From NCBI GenBank assembly GCA_029775915.1, contig JARVKA010000008.1:1-54797 (forward strand): DNA of 54,797 nt, in the 5' to 3' direction. Below the pieces are notes generated by a model that saw only the letters and a program-made list of their open reading frames with translations, did no database searches and was not told the origin of the DNA. This DNA comes from Nitrososphaeria archaeon (lineage in GTDB: Archaea; Thermoproteota; Nitrososphaeria; Nitrososphaerales; JANXEG01). The translations under genes and the position numbers were made by a program. Below are positions 44,205-53,258 of the stretch, piece by piece (the first letter of the stretch is position 1; every line of letters begins with the position of its first letter).

Positions 44205-47200
44205 GTGGTATGGATGCGTTTGCATAAGTTAATTTTATTATTAATTGGTTTCTCATTCTTATTACTATTTGCATTTATAGCACTTAATGAATTAGCTTAT
44301 GCTCAAACGGTCACAATTACTATAACTAGTAACCCTCCAAATTTGGATGTTATTGTTGATAACGTAGCTTATAAAACGCCAATATCATTCGATTGGCAAC
44401 CTGGTGATACTCACACGATTTATGTGAATTCTCCTCAAAGTGGAGGTTCGGGGATGAGATATGTGTTTTTATCATTCTCAGCTGATAGTATAGGAACTGT
44501 CACAAACAACCAACTCACTTATACAGTACCAAATAATGATGAAATTATCTCTATAAACTTCAAAACACAATACTACTTAACTGTAAATAGACCTATAGGC
44601 GCTACTGGGAGTGGAGAGGGTTGGTATGATGCTAACTCGGTAGCGACGGTATCATGTAGTTATGTATGGAATGAAATTGCAAGTCGAGTTAGAAGTAATT
44701 TAAAGAGATGGCATGATGGTACAACATATTACGATGTGTCACCAAGAAGTAGTTCTGGTTTATACTCAATCAATATTCCAATGAATTCTCCACGTACTGT
44801 AACTTTTGAAGGTGTGACACAATACTTTTTATCCATATCTGGAGGCACGGGTATTATATGTGATCCACCAAGCCCAACTAATGACAATTGGTTCGATGCA
44901 AATACTCAAGTAACAATTTCTTGCTTATATGTTAAAGTATCTTTACCTAATAAAATCCGTGAGAGAATTGTTAGTTATACTTTAGATGGGATTACTTATT
45001 CAATAACACCAGCAGTCTCTGGTAGCTTCTCAATTTCTATAAATTTTAACACTTATCACACATTAATCTTTAACAGCATAAAACAATACTTCTTAATGGT
45101 TAATGGAGGCTATAATGTAAATTGGTTAAATAGCCAATTTGATGATGGTTGGTACGATGAAGAAACTTATGCTCAAGTTGTAACTGATTATACATGGGAT
45201 GTAATTGCTGAAAAGTCTAGAATGAATTTAAAGTCATGGAGTATTGATAGTGGTGAAGCACAAAGTGTTGAGAGAAAAAGTTTTGGAAGATTTGAAACAC
45301 CAACTATACTTATGAATACTTATCATACTGTTAACTTTTATGCCGTAACCCAATATTACTTATCATTAAGAACGGGTATTAGTGGTAGCATTGTATCACA
45401 ATCTGGTAGCCAAACTAGTGATAATTGGTATGATGAAGGAACTAGTGCTACTATACTAGCAAAATCTCCTTACACTATTGGTACTACTGCTCGATATGTA
45501 TTTGCAAGATGGAATCCTATTGAGGGAAACCCTATAGGATTTCCAAGTATATCAAATCCAGCCACTGTAATTATGACCAGTTACTTTACTATTGAAGCGG
45601 AATGGGAGTATGATAAAGTAATTTTAAATCAAGCTTCAAATATGCGTGTGGATGTTGGCTCAACCGCTGTAATAAAGATGCATTACATATGGGAGAGTGA
45701 TGAAAGTAATGTGGTTGGATTTGATATATATGTGAATGGCACGGCATATAAACCTGATAACTCGGGTTGGATAACATTTTTATATAGCCAATCAACAATA
45801 GGCAAGAAGGTTTGGCTCACTACATACGCGAATGGTGGTCCTCATTTTATAAATCGTGTAATAGCTCAAGTGATATTCGATAGAGTAGGGATAGTAGTGA
45901 AAGGTGCGAGTGATTATCGTGTTAATGTTGGTTCATCAGTTACCGTATGGTTCTCTGCTATATATGAATATGATCGAATGAGATTCGATGGTGATAAAGG
46001 TATTATTTTGATTAATAATGAACCTGCAAAATGGAACTCTTTTTTATTGAGATGGGAATTATCCACTTCATCACAAACTGTAGGTATGAGAGAATTTACC
46101 GTATCTAGTATTCAAGATAGAGCTTATGGTTTGAAAACATTCAATAATCTGGCTGGATCTGTATCGATTATATGGGATAGGGTTAAAGTTAGCAATAAAG
46201 GTGCGAGTGATTCTAGAGTTGATATTGGTACTCAATCCACAGTTTATTTCGAATTAAATTATGAATACGATAATGAGATAGTTTCGGATGGCTCGGTATT
46301 GATTCGTGGTATGCAAGCTCAATATAACCCAATTAAAAAAAGATGGGAATTGAATGTTTCACTTAATACAGTTGGTAAAGAGACATACTATGTAACCTCA
46401 GTATCTAACAATAAGTATGGCATAACCGTTTTGAATGATATTACGGGTTCTCAAGATATTATTTGGGATCGTTTAGAGGTTTATCAAGGCGGTGTGGTTA
46501 AGGAGAGGGTTGATTGGAATTCTCCAAATACCATTTGGCTTAAAGTTCGATATCAATACGATAATACTGAATTTACAAAGGATTGTGGCTCAATTACATT
46601 AAATGGTTCATTACCTATGGAGTGGTCATCAATTAATAATAGATGGGAGCGCCAAATATCTTTAAATCGAGTTGGCAAATTAACATTTCAAGTGGATGAT
46701 ATTAAAGATGGGTTATATGGTTTATCTTCTCATAAAAGATTGGATTCCATTGGTGCTCTTACAGCAATTTGGGATACGGTAAATGTAAAACTATCTGTAT
46801 ATCCATCGAGAATAGATGTTGGTAGTAGTGCAAAAATTTCTACTAAAGCTTATTATCAATTCGATAATAGCGAGTTTGTAGGTGATATAATTTTAAATGA
46901 TACCATTACAAAGTTTAATGTTGGCCTTTACAATTATACTGTGAGTAAAATTATTGATGGCAAGTATGGTTTAAAAACATTTACATCAAATGTTATCTCA
47001 GTTATCTTCGATTGTGTGAATGTAACTTTATCTTCAGTAGAAAGAATCGAAGTTGGAAGGAATGCGAATATTTTATGGAATGCATATTACTTATACGATG
47101 GTAAACCATTCAATGGCAGTATTGTATTAAATGATGATACAATGAAGAATGAAATCGGTAGGTACCCATACACAGTAAAGAGCATAGTGGATAAATCTTA

Positions 47201-47624
47201 TGGACTAACCAATTTCAAATCCAATACCATTTATATCACATTCGATAAGCTTAAAATCGAGCATCATTTACAATCACTCTTTCCAGGTTTATTAAAGGTT
47301 ACAGTGATTTTAAAGTATCAATCTGATGATTCACCTGTTGAAAAAGCTTCAATTACAATTAATGGTATTGAAGCGATAGAGAAGCCGAATGGTTTATATG
47401 AAATCGATTTAACAACGTGGAGCCCTGTACAAAGCATATTAGTAATGGTTGAATCTTCTAAAGATCCTATAACTAATCAACCTTTATTCTCTCCATTAAA
47501 GATTGAGGATACCGTTTATCATTTAGGCAATATACTTACTGGAGTATTGGCTCAAGTTATCGTAATTATTGCTATTATCGTAATCTACCTTCAAGTTTGG
47601 AAGAAACGGAAAATTGCTAAATAA
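44205..47624 (+). CDS. 1139-residue repeat surface protein with C-terminal anchor
   Basis: Start is GTG 44205 or ATG 44214. A signal peptide precedes a PEGA-like domain (TITSNPPNLDVIVDN). Then come four repeats of about 80-100 residues sharing QYxL at the start and GWYDAN/NWYDEG in the middle, followed by at least six repeats of about 70-105 residues with YRVNVGSS...YEYD...YGLKTF...IIWDRV. One C-terminal membrane helix and a basic tail (KKRKIAK) end it. Beta-rich stalk architecture suggests an adhesin or surface sensor. It is the largest gene in the window; no catalytic motif is seen. Confidence 0.75.
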   Translation: MVWMRLHKLILLLIGFSFLLLFAFIALNELAYAQTVTITITSNPPNLDVIVDNVAYKTPISFDWQPGDTHTIYVNSPQSGGSGMRYVFLSFSADSIGTVTNNQLTYTVPNNDEIISINFKTQYYLTVNRPIGATGSGEGWYDANSVATVSCSYVWNEIASRVRSNLKRWHDGTTYYDVSPRSSSGLYSINIPMNSPRTVTFEGVTQYFLSISGGTGIICDPPSPTNDNWFDANTQVTISCLYVKVSLPNKIRERIVSYTLDGITYSITPAVSGSFSISINFNTYHTLIFNSIKQYFLMVNGGYNVNWLNSQFDDGWYDEETYAQVVTDYTWDVIAEKSRMNLKSWSIDSGEAQSVERKSFGRFETPTILMNTYHTVNFYAVTQYYLSLRTGISGSIVSQSGSQTSDNWYDEGTSATILAKSPYTIGTTARYVFARWNPIEGNPIGFPSISNPATVIMTSYFTIEAEWEYDKVILNQASNMRVDVGSTAVIKMHYIWESDESNVVGFDIYVNGTAYKPDNSGWITFLYSQSTIGKKVWLTTYANGGPHFINRVIAQVIFDRVGIVVKGASDYRVNVGSSVTVWFSAIYEYDRMRFDGDKGIILINNEPAKWNSFLLRWELSTSSQTVGMREFTVSSIQDRAYGLKTFNNLAGSVSIIWDRVKVSNKGASDSRVDIGTQSTVYFELNYEYDNEIVSDGSVLIRGMQAQYNPIKKRWELNVSLNTVGKETYYVTSVSNNKYGITVLNDITGSQDIIWDRLEVYQGGVVKERVDWNSPNTIWLKVRYQYDNTEFTKDCGSITLNGSLPMEWSSINNRWERQISLNRVGKLTFQVDDIKDGLYGLSSHKRLDSIGALTAIWDTVNVKLSVYPSRIDVGSSAKISTKAYYQFDNSEFVGDIILNDTITKFNVGLYNYTVSKIIDGKYGLKTFTSNVISVIFDCVNVTLSSVERIEVGRNANILWNAYYLYDGKPFNGSIVLNDDTMKNEIGRYPYTVKSIVDKSYGLTNFKSNTIYITFDKLKIEHHLQSLFPGLLKVTVILKYQSDDSPVEKASITINGIEAIEKPNGLYEIDLTTWSPVQSILVMVESSKDPITNQPLFSPLKIEDTVYHLGNILTGVLAQVIVIIAIIVIYLQVWKKRKIAK

Positions 47625-47728
47625 AAGCGATAGATTTAACGCAATATTAAAATTACATCAACATGATTATTTTTATTATTTCTTTATTTTTATTAATCGA
47701 CCCCTTAATCTTGAGTATTTAACAAAAA

Positions 47729-47739
47729 GCTTTTAAGAA
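47729..47739 (+). promoter_or_regulatory. TATA box of rps30e
   Basis: GCTTTTAAGAA is centred about 34 bases before the rps30e ATG, predicting a leader of only a few bases. Pattern and spacing only. Confidence 0.45.
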
Positions 47740-47767
47740 ACTAATAATCAAATTTATTTGATGAGAT

Positions 47768-47941
47768 ATGCCCACACATGGTTCACTTACAAAAGCTGGA
47801 AAGGTAAGAAGCCAAACACCTAAGATAGAGGCTAGACCTAAAACTTCACCAATACCCAAAGTTAGAAATCGCTCAATCTTTGTTAAAAGATACATGTTGA
47901 AAAGAAAGCCAGGGCAGAATTGGATAACTCCACAATATTAA
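47768..47941 (+). CDS. rps30e: Ribosomal protein S30e
   Basis: 57 residues. The sequence [19 protein letters not shown], then PIPKVRNRS and [12 protein letters not shown], is the full S30e family pattern, very basic as expected of a small ribosomal subunit protein. It is complete from start to stop. The gene stands alone between the surface-protein gene and an HTH gene, with its own promoter. S30e supports an archaeal (TACK-like) origin for this part of the window. Confidence 0.93.
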   Translation: MPTHGSLTKAGKVRSQTPKIEARPKTSPIPKVRNRSIFVKRYMLKRKPGQNWITPQY

Positions 47942-47999
47942 AATTCAATCCAAAATACATAAATTCTTAATAATAAATTAAAATCTTTTCCAATTTATA

Positions 48000-48380
48000 T
48001 CAATCTTTAAGCCATCTATAAATGGTTTTCAATGGAATATTCAATCTCTCCGATATTTGTTTCACATTGTAACCCTCATCTCTAAGCTCTCTAACTTTTC
48101 CTCTCATCAATCTTCTCTCAGCCCTTTTAAATCTCGCTTTATTTTCAAAAATCACACGATTTTCATTACCAAAAAGGGAAAGAGCTAGCATAAACGCTCT
48201 CAAGTAATTTGATTGCTTATTAATATAACCTATCATCTTAATTTGATAATTTTCAGCAACATAACCTTTCAATCGGTTTAGCACATCCTCTATTATATCT
48301 AAAGTGATAGTTGAAGCAAACCTAATCTCAACTACCTTACTTTGAGGCTTAACTTCAATCGAATATTCATTGTAGGCCAT
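48000..48380 (-). CDS. Small HTH DNA-binding protein
   Basis: 126 residues from the ATG at 48380, chosen because GGGGAG sits just before it; the longer open frame to 48485 lacks a ribosome site. The N-terminal 70 residues form a small alpha/beta region (VVEIRFASTITLDIIEDVLN). The C-terminus has RGKVRELRDEGYNVKQISERLNIPLKTIYRWLKD split as a resolvase-type HTH with its recognition helix at the very end. Likely a transcription regulator; target unknown. It ends 58 bases beyond the stop of rps30e, which it faces. Confidence 0.72.
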   Translation of the reverse strand: MAYNEYSIEVKPQSKVVEIRFASTITLDIIEDVLNRLKGYVAENYQIKMIGYINKQSNYLRAFMLALSLFGNENRVIFENKARFKRAERRLMRGKVRELRDEGYNVKQISERLNIPLKTIYRWLKD

Positions 48381-48519
48381 TATCTCCCCACCCCTTTGTA
48401 TAAAAATACTTTTGCAGATCTTTATAATTTTTTCCCATATTAAAAATTTTTTATAATGCGAAAAATTTATATGTTTCTTTCTCATTATAATAAAATGGCA
48501 GAATAAGAATAAAGAGGTG

Positions 48520-48597
48520 ATGATTGTGATGCTTTACAACGTATTGAGGGTGATGCTAAGTAAATACAAAATCACGGATAGAGGTCCTCCAATATAA
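48520..48597 (+). CDS. Possible very short peptide gene with strong ribosome site
   Basis: A 25-codon frame (22 codons from ATG 48529) preceded by GAGGTGAT at 48514-48521, seven bases before ATG 48529, with TTTATATG about 50 bases further up. The peptide ends YKITDRGPPI. No family is recognised. A strong ribosome site without a larger gene is unusual, so it is recorded as a possible short peptide or leader; it may be chance. Confidence 0.25.
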   Translation: MIVMLYNVLRVMLSKYKITDRGPPI

Positions 48598-48772
48598 ACC
48601 CTTAATTTATTTTTCTTTAACTCTTCATTTAAAATTTTATCAATATTGATAAAATTAAAAAAGAACAAGTATTTTGAGAAATTATTAATATGCATTATTG
48701 AGACTTATGCACCTTTGTAAAAGAAATTTTCATTACAAAAAATTTTGAAACTTTATTATTAAATAGTGAAAA

Positions 48773-48778
48773 TTTATA
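48773..48778 (+). promoter_or_regulatory. TATA box of the KaiC-like operon
   Basis: GAAAATTTATATG contains the box. Transcription should start near 48800 and leave a leader of about 30 bases with GGAGGG at 48818-48823 before the ATG at 48830. The same AAATTTATATG string occurs near 48468 before the short frame at 48520. The remainder of 48598-48829 is AT-rich and featureless. Confidence 0.5.
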
Positions 48779-48829
48779 TGCTACGTTATCTTTTGAAAAA
48801 TAGATGAATTAAATTTTGGAGGGTTTTGA

Positions 48830-49591
48830 ATGGGAGATCGAGTTGATGTGGGTATTCCAGGGATGAATGAAATATTGAATGGCGGTATACCTCAAAGAAA
48901 TGTGGTTTTATTATCTGGCGGTCCTGGTACTGGTAAGTCTATTTTCGGTCAGCAATTTTTGTATGCAGGATTTAAATTTGGTGAACCTGGCATTTTAGTA
49001 ACTTTAGAAGAGCACCCCGTTCAAATTAGAATTAATATGGATCGCTTCGGTTGGGAACCTAGAAGATTTGAGCAAGAAGGTAAGTTCGCTATTGTTGATG
49101 CTTTTACTTCTGGAATTGGTGAAGCAGCAAAAAAGGAAAGGTATGTTATTAAAGATCCGGATGATGTTCCAAGCTTTTTAGATGTGGTTAAGCAAGCGAT
49201 TACCGATTTAAATGCTCAACGAGTTGTTATAGATTCTATCTCAACACTTTACATGACTAAACCAACGTTAGCAAGATCAACAATTATGTTAATTAAAAAG
49301 GTTCTTGCTGGTTTAGGTTGTACGGGCTTTCTTATCTCCCAAGTAAGTGTTACAGATCGGGGTTTTGGTGGCCCCGGAGTTGAGCATGCAGCTGATGGTA
49401 TTATTAGACTCGATTTAGATGAATTTCAAGGTGAGCTTAAACGTTCAATTATCATTTGGAAAATGAGAGGTACGAGCCATTCTATGAGAAGGCATCCCTT
49501 TGATATAACAAATAAAGGTATAATAGTTTATCCCGAGAAAATTATAAAAGTGACTCCAAGAGGATTCATTGAAGGGGGTGAAAGCTCATGA
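48830..49591 (+). CDS. KaiC/RadA-like RecA-fold ATPase
   Basis: 253 residues, single KaiC domain. [15 protein letters not shown] leads to Walker A GGPGTGKS (30-37), LVTLEEHP with the catalytic Glu pair, Walker [14 protein letters not shown] and a C-terminal ERGFxGPGVEHxADG-like segment ([15 protein letters not shown]). Such archaeal single-domain KaiC proteins often act in signalling or regulation. Its stop overlaps the start of the HTH gene (ATGA), so the two are one operon and probably one functional unit. Confidence 0.88.
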   Translation: MGDRVDVGIPGMNEILNGGIPQRNVVLLSGGPGTGKSIFGQQFLYAGFKFGEPGILVTLEEHPVQIRINMDRFGWEPRRFEQEGKFAIVDAFTSGIGEAAKKERYVIKDPDDVPSFLDVVKQAITDLNAQRVVIDSISTLYMTKPTLARSTIMLIKKVLAGLGCTGFLISQVSVTDRGFGGPGVEHAADGIIRLDLDEFQGELKRSIIIWKMRGTSHSMRRHPFDITNKGIIVYPEKIIKVTPRGFIEGGESS

Positions 49592-50094
49592 GTGATATTG
49601 AAGTTCCATTAAAGCCTTTAGGTAGGGAGGATATTCAAAAGCTTGAAGCTACTCTTCTCTTAGGAACGGTTTCGAGAAAAGATGTAATTGAGAAAATGCG
49701 TAGCACAGATCCGAGAGATCGTATAACATGGATAGACTCTTTAGCAGTAGCAGCTGGAGCTCTTGCAAGAGAGAAAGCGAATATGACGATTCCAAAAATA
49801 GCTGAGGAGCTTGGTAGAGGTGAGCAAACGATACGCTCTCATTTAACTGGTAAGACTGAGGCTGGAAAACTCGTAAAAGAGACTTATGAAATGCTTTTAC
49901 GTGGTGAAAAAGTTTTATCATTCTTAATAAGAGAGGAAGGCCCATCAAAAGACGAATTTGAGAGACTCAAGCTTGAATTAGAAAAAGAGCGAAAAGAAAA
50001 AGCTGGAATTCAAGAAAAGCTCAATAAACTTCAAAGCAAAATTGAGAATATATCAAAAACTTTGGAAGAGGTTATAAATCAATTAAAAGGATGA
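49588..50094 (+). CDS. HTH transcription regulator partnered with KaiC-like ATPase (COG1356-like)
   Basis: 168 residues. A central HTH is seen in [30 protein letters not shown], preceded by a helical [19 protein letters not shown] region and followed by a C-terminal coiled coil (about 120-168). This resembles the archaeal COG1356-type regulators that are commonly found beside KaiC-like genes. The ATGA overlap supports coupled synthesis. Signal and targets are unknown. Confidence 0.8.
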   Translation: MSDIEVPLKPLGREDIQKLEATLLLGTVSRKDVIEKMRSTDPRDRITWIDSLAVAAGALAREKANMTIPKIAEELGRGEQTIRSHLTGKTEAGKLVKETYEMLLRGEKVLSFLIREEGPSKDEFERLKLELEKERKEKAGIQEKLNKLQSKIENISKTLEEVINQLKG

Positions 50095-50293
50095 TTTTTA
50101 TTAACTCTCTCTTCATAAAAATTTGAAGTGCTTTAAAGACAACTCACACCCTTAGGCTATAAACCTTTTGAATTTATAAGATTGCAAAAATAAGCTTGAA
50201 TTTAAATCACTAAATCACAATATTTCATAACATAAAAAAGATGAATAGTATTATTAAAATCTAAGCATTTTTATAATAATTCATTAGCTTAAA

Positions 50294-51043
50294 TTGGATA
50301 CGGATTTAATCTATATTGGTTTCATTGCAAGCTTGTTAGCAGGTTTGGCTACTGGAGTTGGTGCAATTTCAATATTTCTTAAAAAGAATTTTTCTGATGA
50401 TGCATTAGATATTTTACTTGGCTTCGCAGCAGGGGTTATGCTTGCAGCAACATCTTTCAGCCTTTTAGTCCCTGCAATTGAATTTGGTGGACCATTTGTA
50501 GCTGTTATTGGCTTATTGATAGGTGCTTTAACATTGCACTTTATCGACCGCTTCATACCACACTTCCACCCCGTTGCTGGATATGAGGGATTATCATCAA
50601 GACTCCCAAAGCTTTGGCTTTTTATAATCGCTATTACCATTCATAACTTTCCAGAGGGTTTGGCTGTTGGTGTGAGTTTTGGCTCGGGTGATATAAAATC
50701 TGGTTTAATTATAGCTACCGCTATTGGTATCCAAAATGCTCCAGAGGGTTTGGCTGTAGCTTTACCTCTTTTAAGAGAGAGATACAGTAAAGTGAGATCT
50801 TTTGGATACGCTAGTTTAACTGGGCTTGTTGAACCTCTTGGCGGATTATTAGGTATAATTTTAGTCTCTTTAGCGCATTCTATCTTACCTTGGGGCTTAG
50901 CATTCGCAGCTGGCGCTATGCTTTTTGTAATAGTTGATGAGATGGTGCCTGAGAGCCATAAAAAAGGATTTGGGAGAAAGGCTACATTCGGATTGATAAT
51001 TGGCTTCTCAATAATGATGCTTTTAGATAATTTATTCTCATAA
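50294..51043 (+). CDS. ZIP-family metal transporter (GufA-like)
   Basis: 249 residues from TTG 50294, about eight membrane helices. The metal sites are HNFPEG (His117, Asn118, Glu121) and QNAPEG (Gln147, Asn148, Glu151); Gln rather than His in the second is the pattern of the GufA subfamily. A His-rich loop (PHFHP, about 89-93) lies before the fourth helix. It would carry Zn2+ or a related divalent metal inward. The gene stands alone, with 199 AT-rich bases upstream. Confidence 0.9.
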   Translation: MDTDLIYIGFIASLLAGLATGVGAISIFLKKNFSDDALDILLGFAAGVMLAATSFSLLVPAIEFGGPFVAVIGLLIGALTLHFIDRFIPHFHPVAGYEGLSSRLPKLWLFIIAITIHNFPEGLAVGVSFGSGDIKSGLIIATAIGIQNAPEGLAVALPLLRERYSKVRSFGYASLTGLVEPLGGLLGIILVSLAHSILPWGLAFAAGAMLFVIVDEMVPESHKKGFGRKATFGLIIGFSIMMLLDNLFS

Positions 51044-51138
51044 TTCAAGATTTGTAGCAAATTTAAATGGCTAAATTTTTCTCAAATAAACGCTTAAATA
51101 ATTGAATAACATTTATTCAGCAATATAGATTGTGCTTA

Positions 51139-51420
51139 ATGAAATCTCTTAAAGATGCAATTATTGAGGCTATAAATGAGTATAATGAGTATAGAAGTCC
51201 AGAAGCTAATGCAAAGTTAATTAAAATGGGTAAAAATGAGTTTATTTTAGAATTTGTAGGCCCTTTTTGTGAGAGTTGTGGAGTTTATGATTATTTTGAA
51301 GACTTTATTTATGAGTTAAAGAAGCTCATTAATATTGATATAGAGATTGCAAATTTTAAAGAATACGATACTGGGACTTTTAGAGTTAAATATGTGATAA
51401 AAAATGTAATGCATGAATAA
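51139..51420 (+). CDS. Small conserved-looking protein with CxxC motif
   Basis: 93 residues from ATG 51139 (a TTG at 51130 is also open). The fold appears alpha/beta: two N-terminal helices, strands around FILEFVGPFCESCG, a helix YEDFIYELKKL-like and final strands. The Cys pair CESC could be redox active or bind metal with nearby acidic residues. No family was recognised. It lies just before the end of the convergent alcohol dehydrogenase gene (6-base gap). Confidence 0.6.
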   Translation: MKSLKDAIIEAINEYNEYRSPEANAKLIKMGKNEFILEFVGPFCESCGVYDYFEDFIYELKKLINIDIEIANFKEYDTGTFRVKYVIKNVMHE

Positions 51421-51426
51421 AGCGCT

Positions 51427-52440
51427 TTATTCAATTTTTAAAACTCCAGCCCCTTTATACTTCCCTTGCTTTAATGAGATTAAAGCTTGATTCGCCTCTT
51501 CTAATTTAAATTCTTTAACTTCTGGTTTAATTGGAATTTCAGCAGCTAATGAGAGAAACTCTTGAACATCTCTTCTCGTAATATTTTTTACAGTTTTTAT
51601 CTCTTTCTCGCCCCAAAGGTGTAATGTGTAATCTAACTCAGGTATCTTTTCTTCTTTTCTTATTAAATTCATAACCAATCTACCACCATCCTCCAAATTC
51701 CTTAAAGCCTCTCTTACTGGTATTCCAACTGGTGTAGTATCGATCGCTCGATGGAATTTTTCTGGTGGAGTATCACCAGTCTCACCAACCCAATCAGCAC
51801 CAAATTTTTTTGCTAATTCACTAGATGCATCACCTTTTCTCTTTGTAAAAACATAAACTTTAGAGTTTGGAAATTTGTATTTTACAATTTGATGAACGAT
51901 GTGAGCTGAAGCTCCATATCCATAAAATGCGATTATTTCACCATCTTTCATTTCAGTTAATTTTAAAGCTCTATAACCAATCGCTCCAGCGCATAAAAGG
52001 GGCGCTGCTTCCAAATCGTTGAATCCTTCAGGAATGGGATAAGCGAAATCTTCTGAAATAACCATATACTCAGCATAACCACCATTAGCATCACAACCTG
52101 TACCTTGGAAATATTTGCATAAATTCTCATAACCCCTCTTACATTGATAACATTCACCACAAGCTGAGTAAATCCAAGCAACACCAACCCGATCTCCCAA
52201 TTTAAACTTACTTACATTATAGCCCAATTTTACCACTCTCCCAACAACTTGATGGCCTAAAATAATTGGGAGTTTTGGTTGAATCCTCCCCTCAATCTCA
52301 TCCAATTCAGTATGGCAAATACCGCAAGTTGAAACCTTTATTAAAATCTGTTTATAACTCGGTTGGGGAATAGGTAAATTTAATAATTCTAAAGGATTTT
52401 CTTCAATCCTTGCAATCTTTCTTAAAACTTGTGCCTTCAT
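51427..52440 (-). CDS. Zinc-dependent alcohol dehydrogenase (MDR family)
   Basis: 337 residues. Catalytic zinc region: STCGICHTEL (Cys39) and LGHQVVG (His63). Structural zinc site: SACGECYQCKRGYENLC (Cys94, 97, 100, 108). NAD(P)-binding is seen in EIIAFYGYGASAHI, with Tyr-Gly-Tyr-Gly-Ala rather than the usual Gly-x-Gly-x-x-Gly, as in the class with YGFGASAH. It oxidises alcohols or reduces aldehydes; substrate is not shown. It is the last gene with the AT-rich composition of the main window. Confidence 0.9.
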   Translation of the reverse strand: MKAQVLRKIARIEENPLELLNLPIPQPSYKQILIKVSTCGICHTELDEIEGRIQPKLPIILGHQVVGRVVKLGYNVSKFKLGDRVGVAWIYSACGECYQCKRGYENLCKYFQGTGCDANGGYAEYMVISEDFAYPIPEGFNDLEAAPLLCAGAIGYRALKLTEMKDGEIIAFYGYGASAHIVHQIVKYKFPNSKVYVFTKRKGDASSELAKKFGADWVGETGDTPPEKFHRAIDTTPVGIPVREALRNLEDGGRLVMNLIRKEEKIPELDYTLHLWGEKEIKTVKNITRRDVQEFLSLAAEIPIKPEVKEFKLEEANQALISLKQGKYKGAGVLKIE

Positions 52441-52658
52441 TCCTATCTCGCCAATATAATAATATAAAATCTTCGATATATCTCTTGAATTTTACTTTTT
52501 TGTTACATCATAAGTTTAAACTAAGACCATGAAAAACAAAATGCATTAAAACTAGAGAAGTTTGATGAAAATCTTTATTTTAGGAAGATGTGTGATTTCC
52601 GCTTTAGGCGTTTATCATAGAATCCGATGTGAATATGGAATGTATTTCATTTGAAGTG

Positions 52659-52961
52659 CTATTTTCTTTTAGCCTCTCTTGCTCTATATTCCGCTTTTGC
52701 CTCCCTTTCTTTTAGCCCTTTCTCCAGCCAGCAGACACCAAATAGATAGTGCATCGATATGCCTATTCCCCAACCTATAAGCGGGTAGAAGAACCAGATA
52801 ACCTTGGGAGAATAAACGAGATTGATGATTATTAACATTACGTTAACCAGTACATACACTACTAGATGAACGAGAAAGCTCCTCCTTTCCTCTTCCATCA
52901 CTATTTCTCTATATGCTTTCTTGTATTCCTCTAACGTAACCTCCTCTATCATATCTCTCAA
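52659..52961 (-). CDS. 2TM-domain small membrane protein
   Basis: 100 residues from TTG 52961 (or 97 from ATG 52952). A short helical N-terminus (LEEYKKAYREIVMEEERR) precedes two membrane helices (LVVYVLVNVMLIIINLVY and WFFYPLIGWGIGISMHYLFG) and a highly charged tail. This matches the 2TM domain family. It overlaps the 3' end of the PadR-like gene by 53 bases and is likely co-transcribed with it; such pairs commonly form small regulated membrane modules. Function unknown. Confidence 0.78.
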   Translation of the reverse strand: MRDMIEEVTLEEYKKAYREIVMEEERRSFLVHLVVYVLVNVMLIIINLVYSPKVIWFFYPLIGWGIGISMHYLFGVCWLEKGLKEREAKAEYRAREAKRK

Positions 52962-53187
52962 CCTTTAAAAATTCTAGCAGGCCGCGTTCTTCCATCCGCC
53001 TTAAAAGCGTATACATGGAGCCCGGTTCCAACCTGTGGCATCCGCAACTTCTCTCTTCAATTTCTTCGAGCAGTTGATAGCCATGCATTAGCTTTTCATA
53101 AAGAACACGCATGATTAGGAATTGTATCCATCTCCTTTCTGGGTACTCATGCCAACATCCACAGCGATGATGCTTTGATCCGTGCAT
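52909..53187 (-). CDS. PadR-family regulator, apparently truncated
   Basis: 92 residues. The PadR winged-helix core is clear: LIMRVLYEKLMHGYQLLEEI and LEPGSMYTLLRRMEERGLLE. A Cys-rich N-terminus (RCGCWH) and the segment ERSCGCHR are notable and could bind metal. After LLE the expected wing and the RRxYxLTxxG segment are missing; the frame continues as FLKVERYDRGGYV and ends inside the 2TM gene. A deletion or frameshift is likely, though a naturally short form cannot be excluded. Confidence 0.7.
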   Translation of the reverse strand: MHGSKHHRCGCWHEYPERRWIQFLIMRVLYEKLMHGYQLLEEIEERSCGCHRLEPGSMYTLLRRMEERGLLEFLKVERYDRGGYVRGIQESI

Positions 53188-53258
53188 AGGTTGAAATATA
53201 ACATTGTTACATATTAGGTGTTATGCTTAGAAAATAATAGAACAATTCTTGAATGTAA

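Noticed and set aside
50311-51060. Two minus-strand frames of 109 and 139 codons
   Set aside because: Antisense to the ZIP transporter, which has intact metal motifs.
52565-52654. 29-codon plus frame beginning MKIFILGRC
   Set aside because: No ribosome site, no family, and it straddles the composition border; likely chance.
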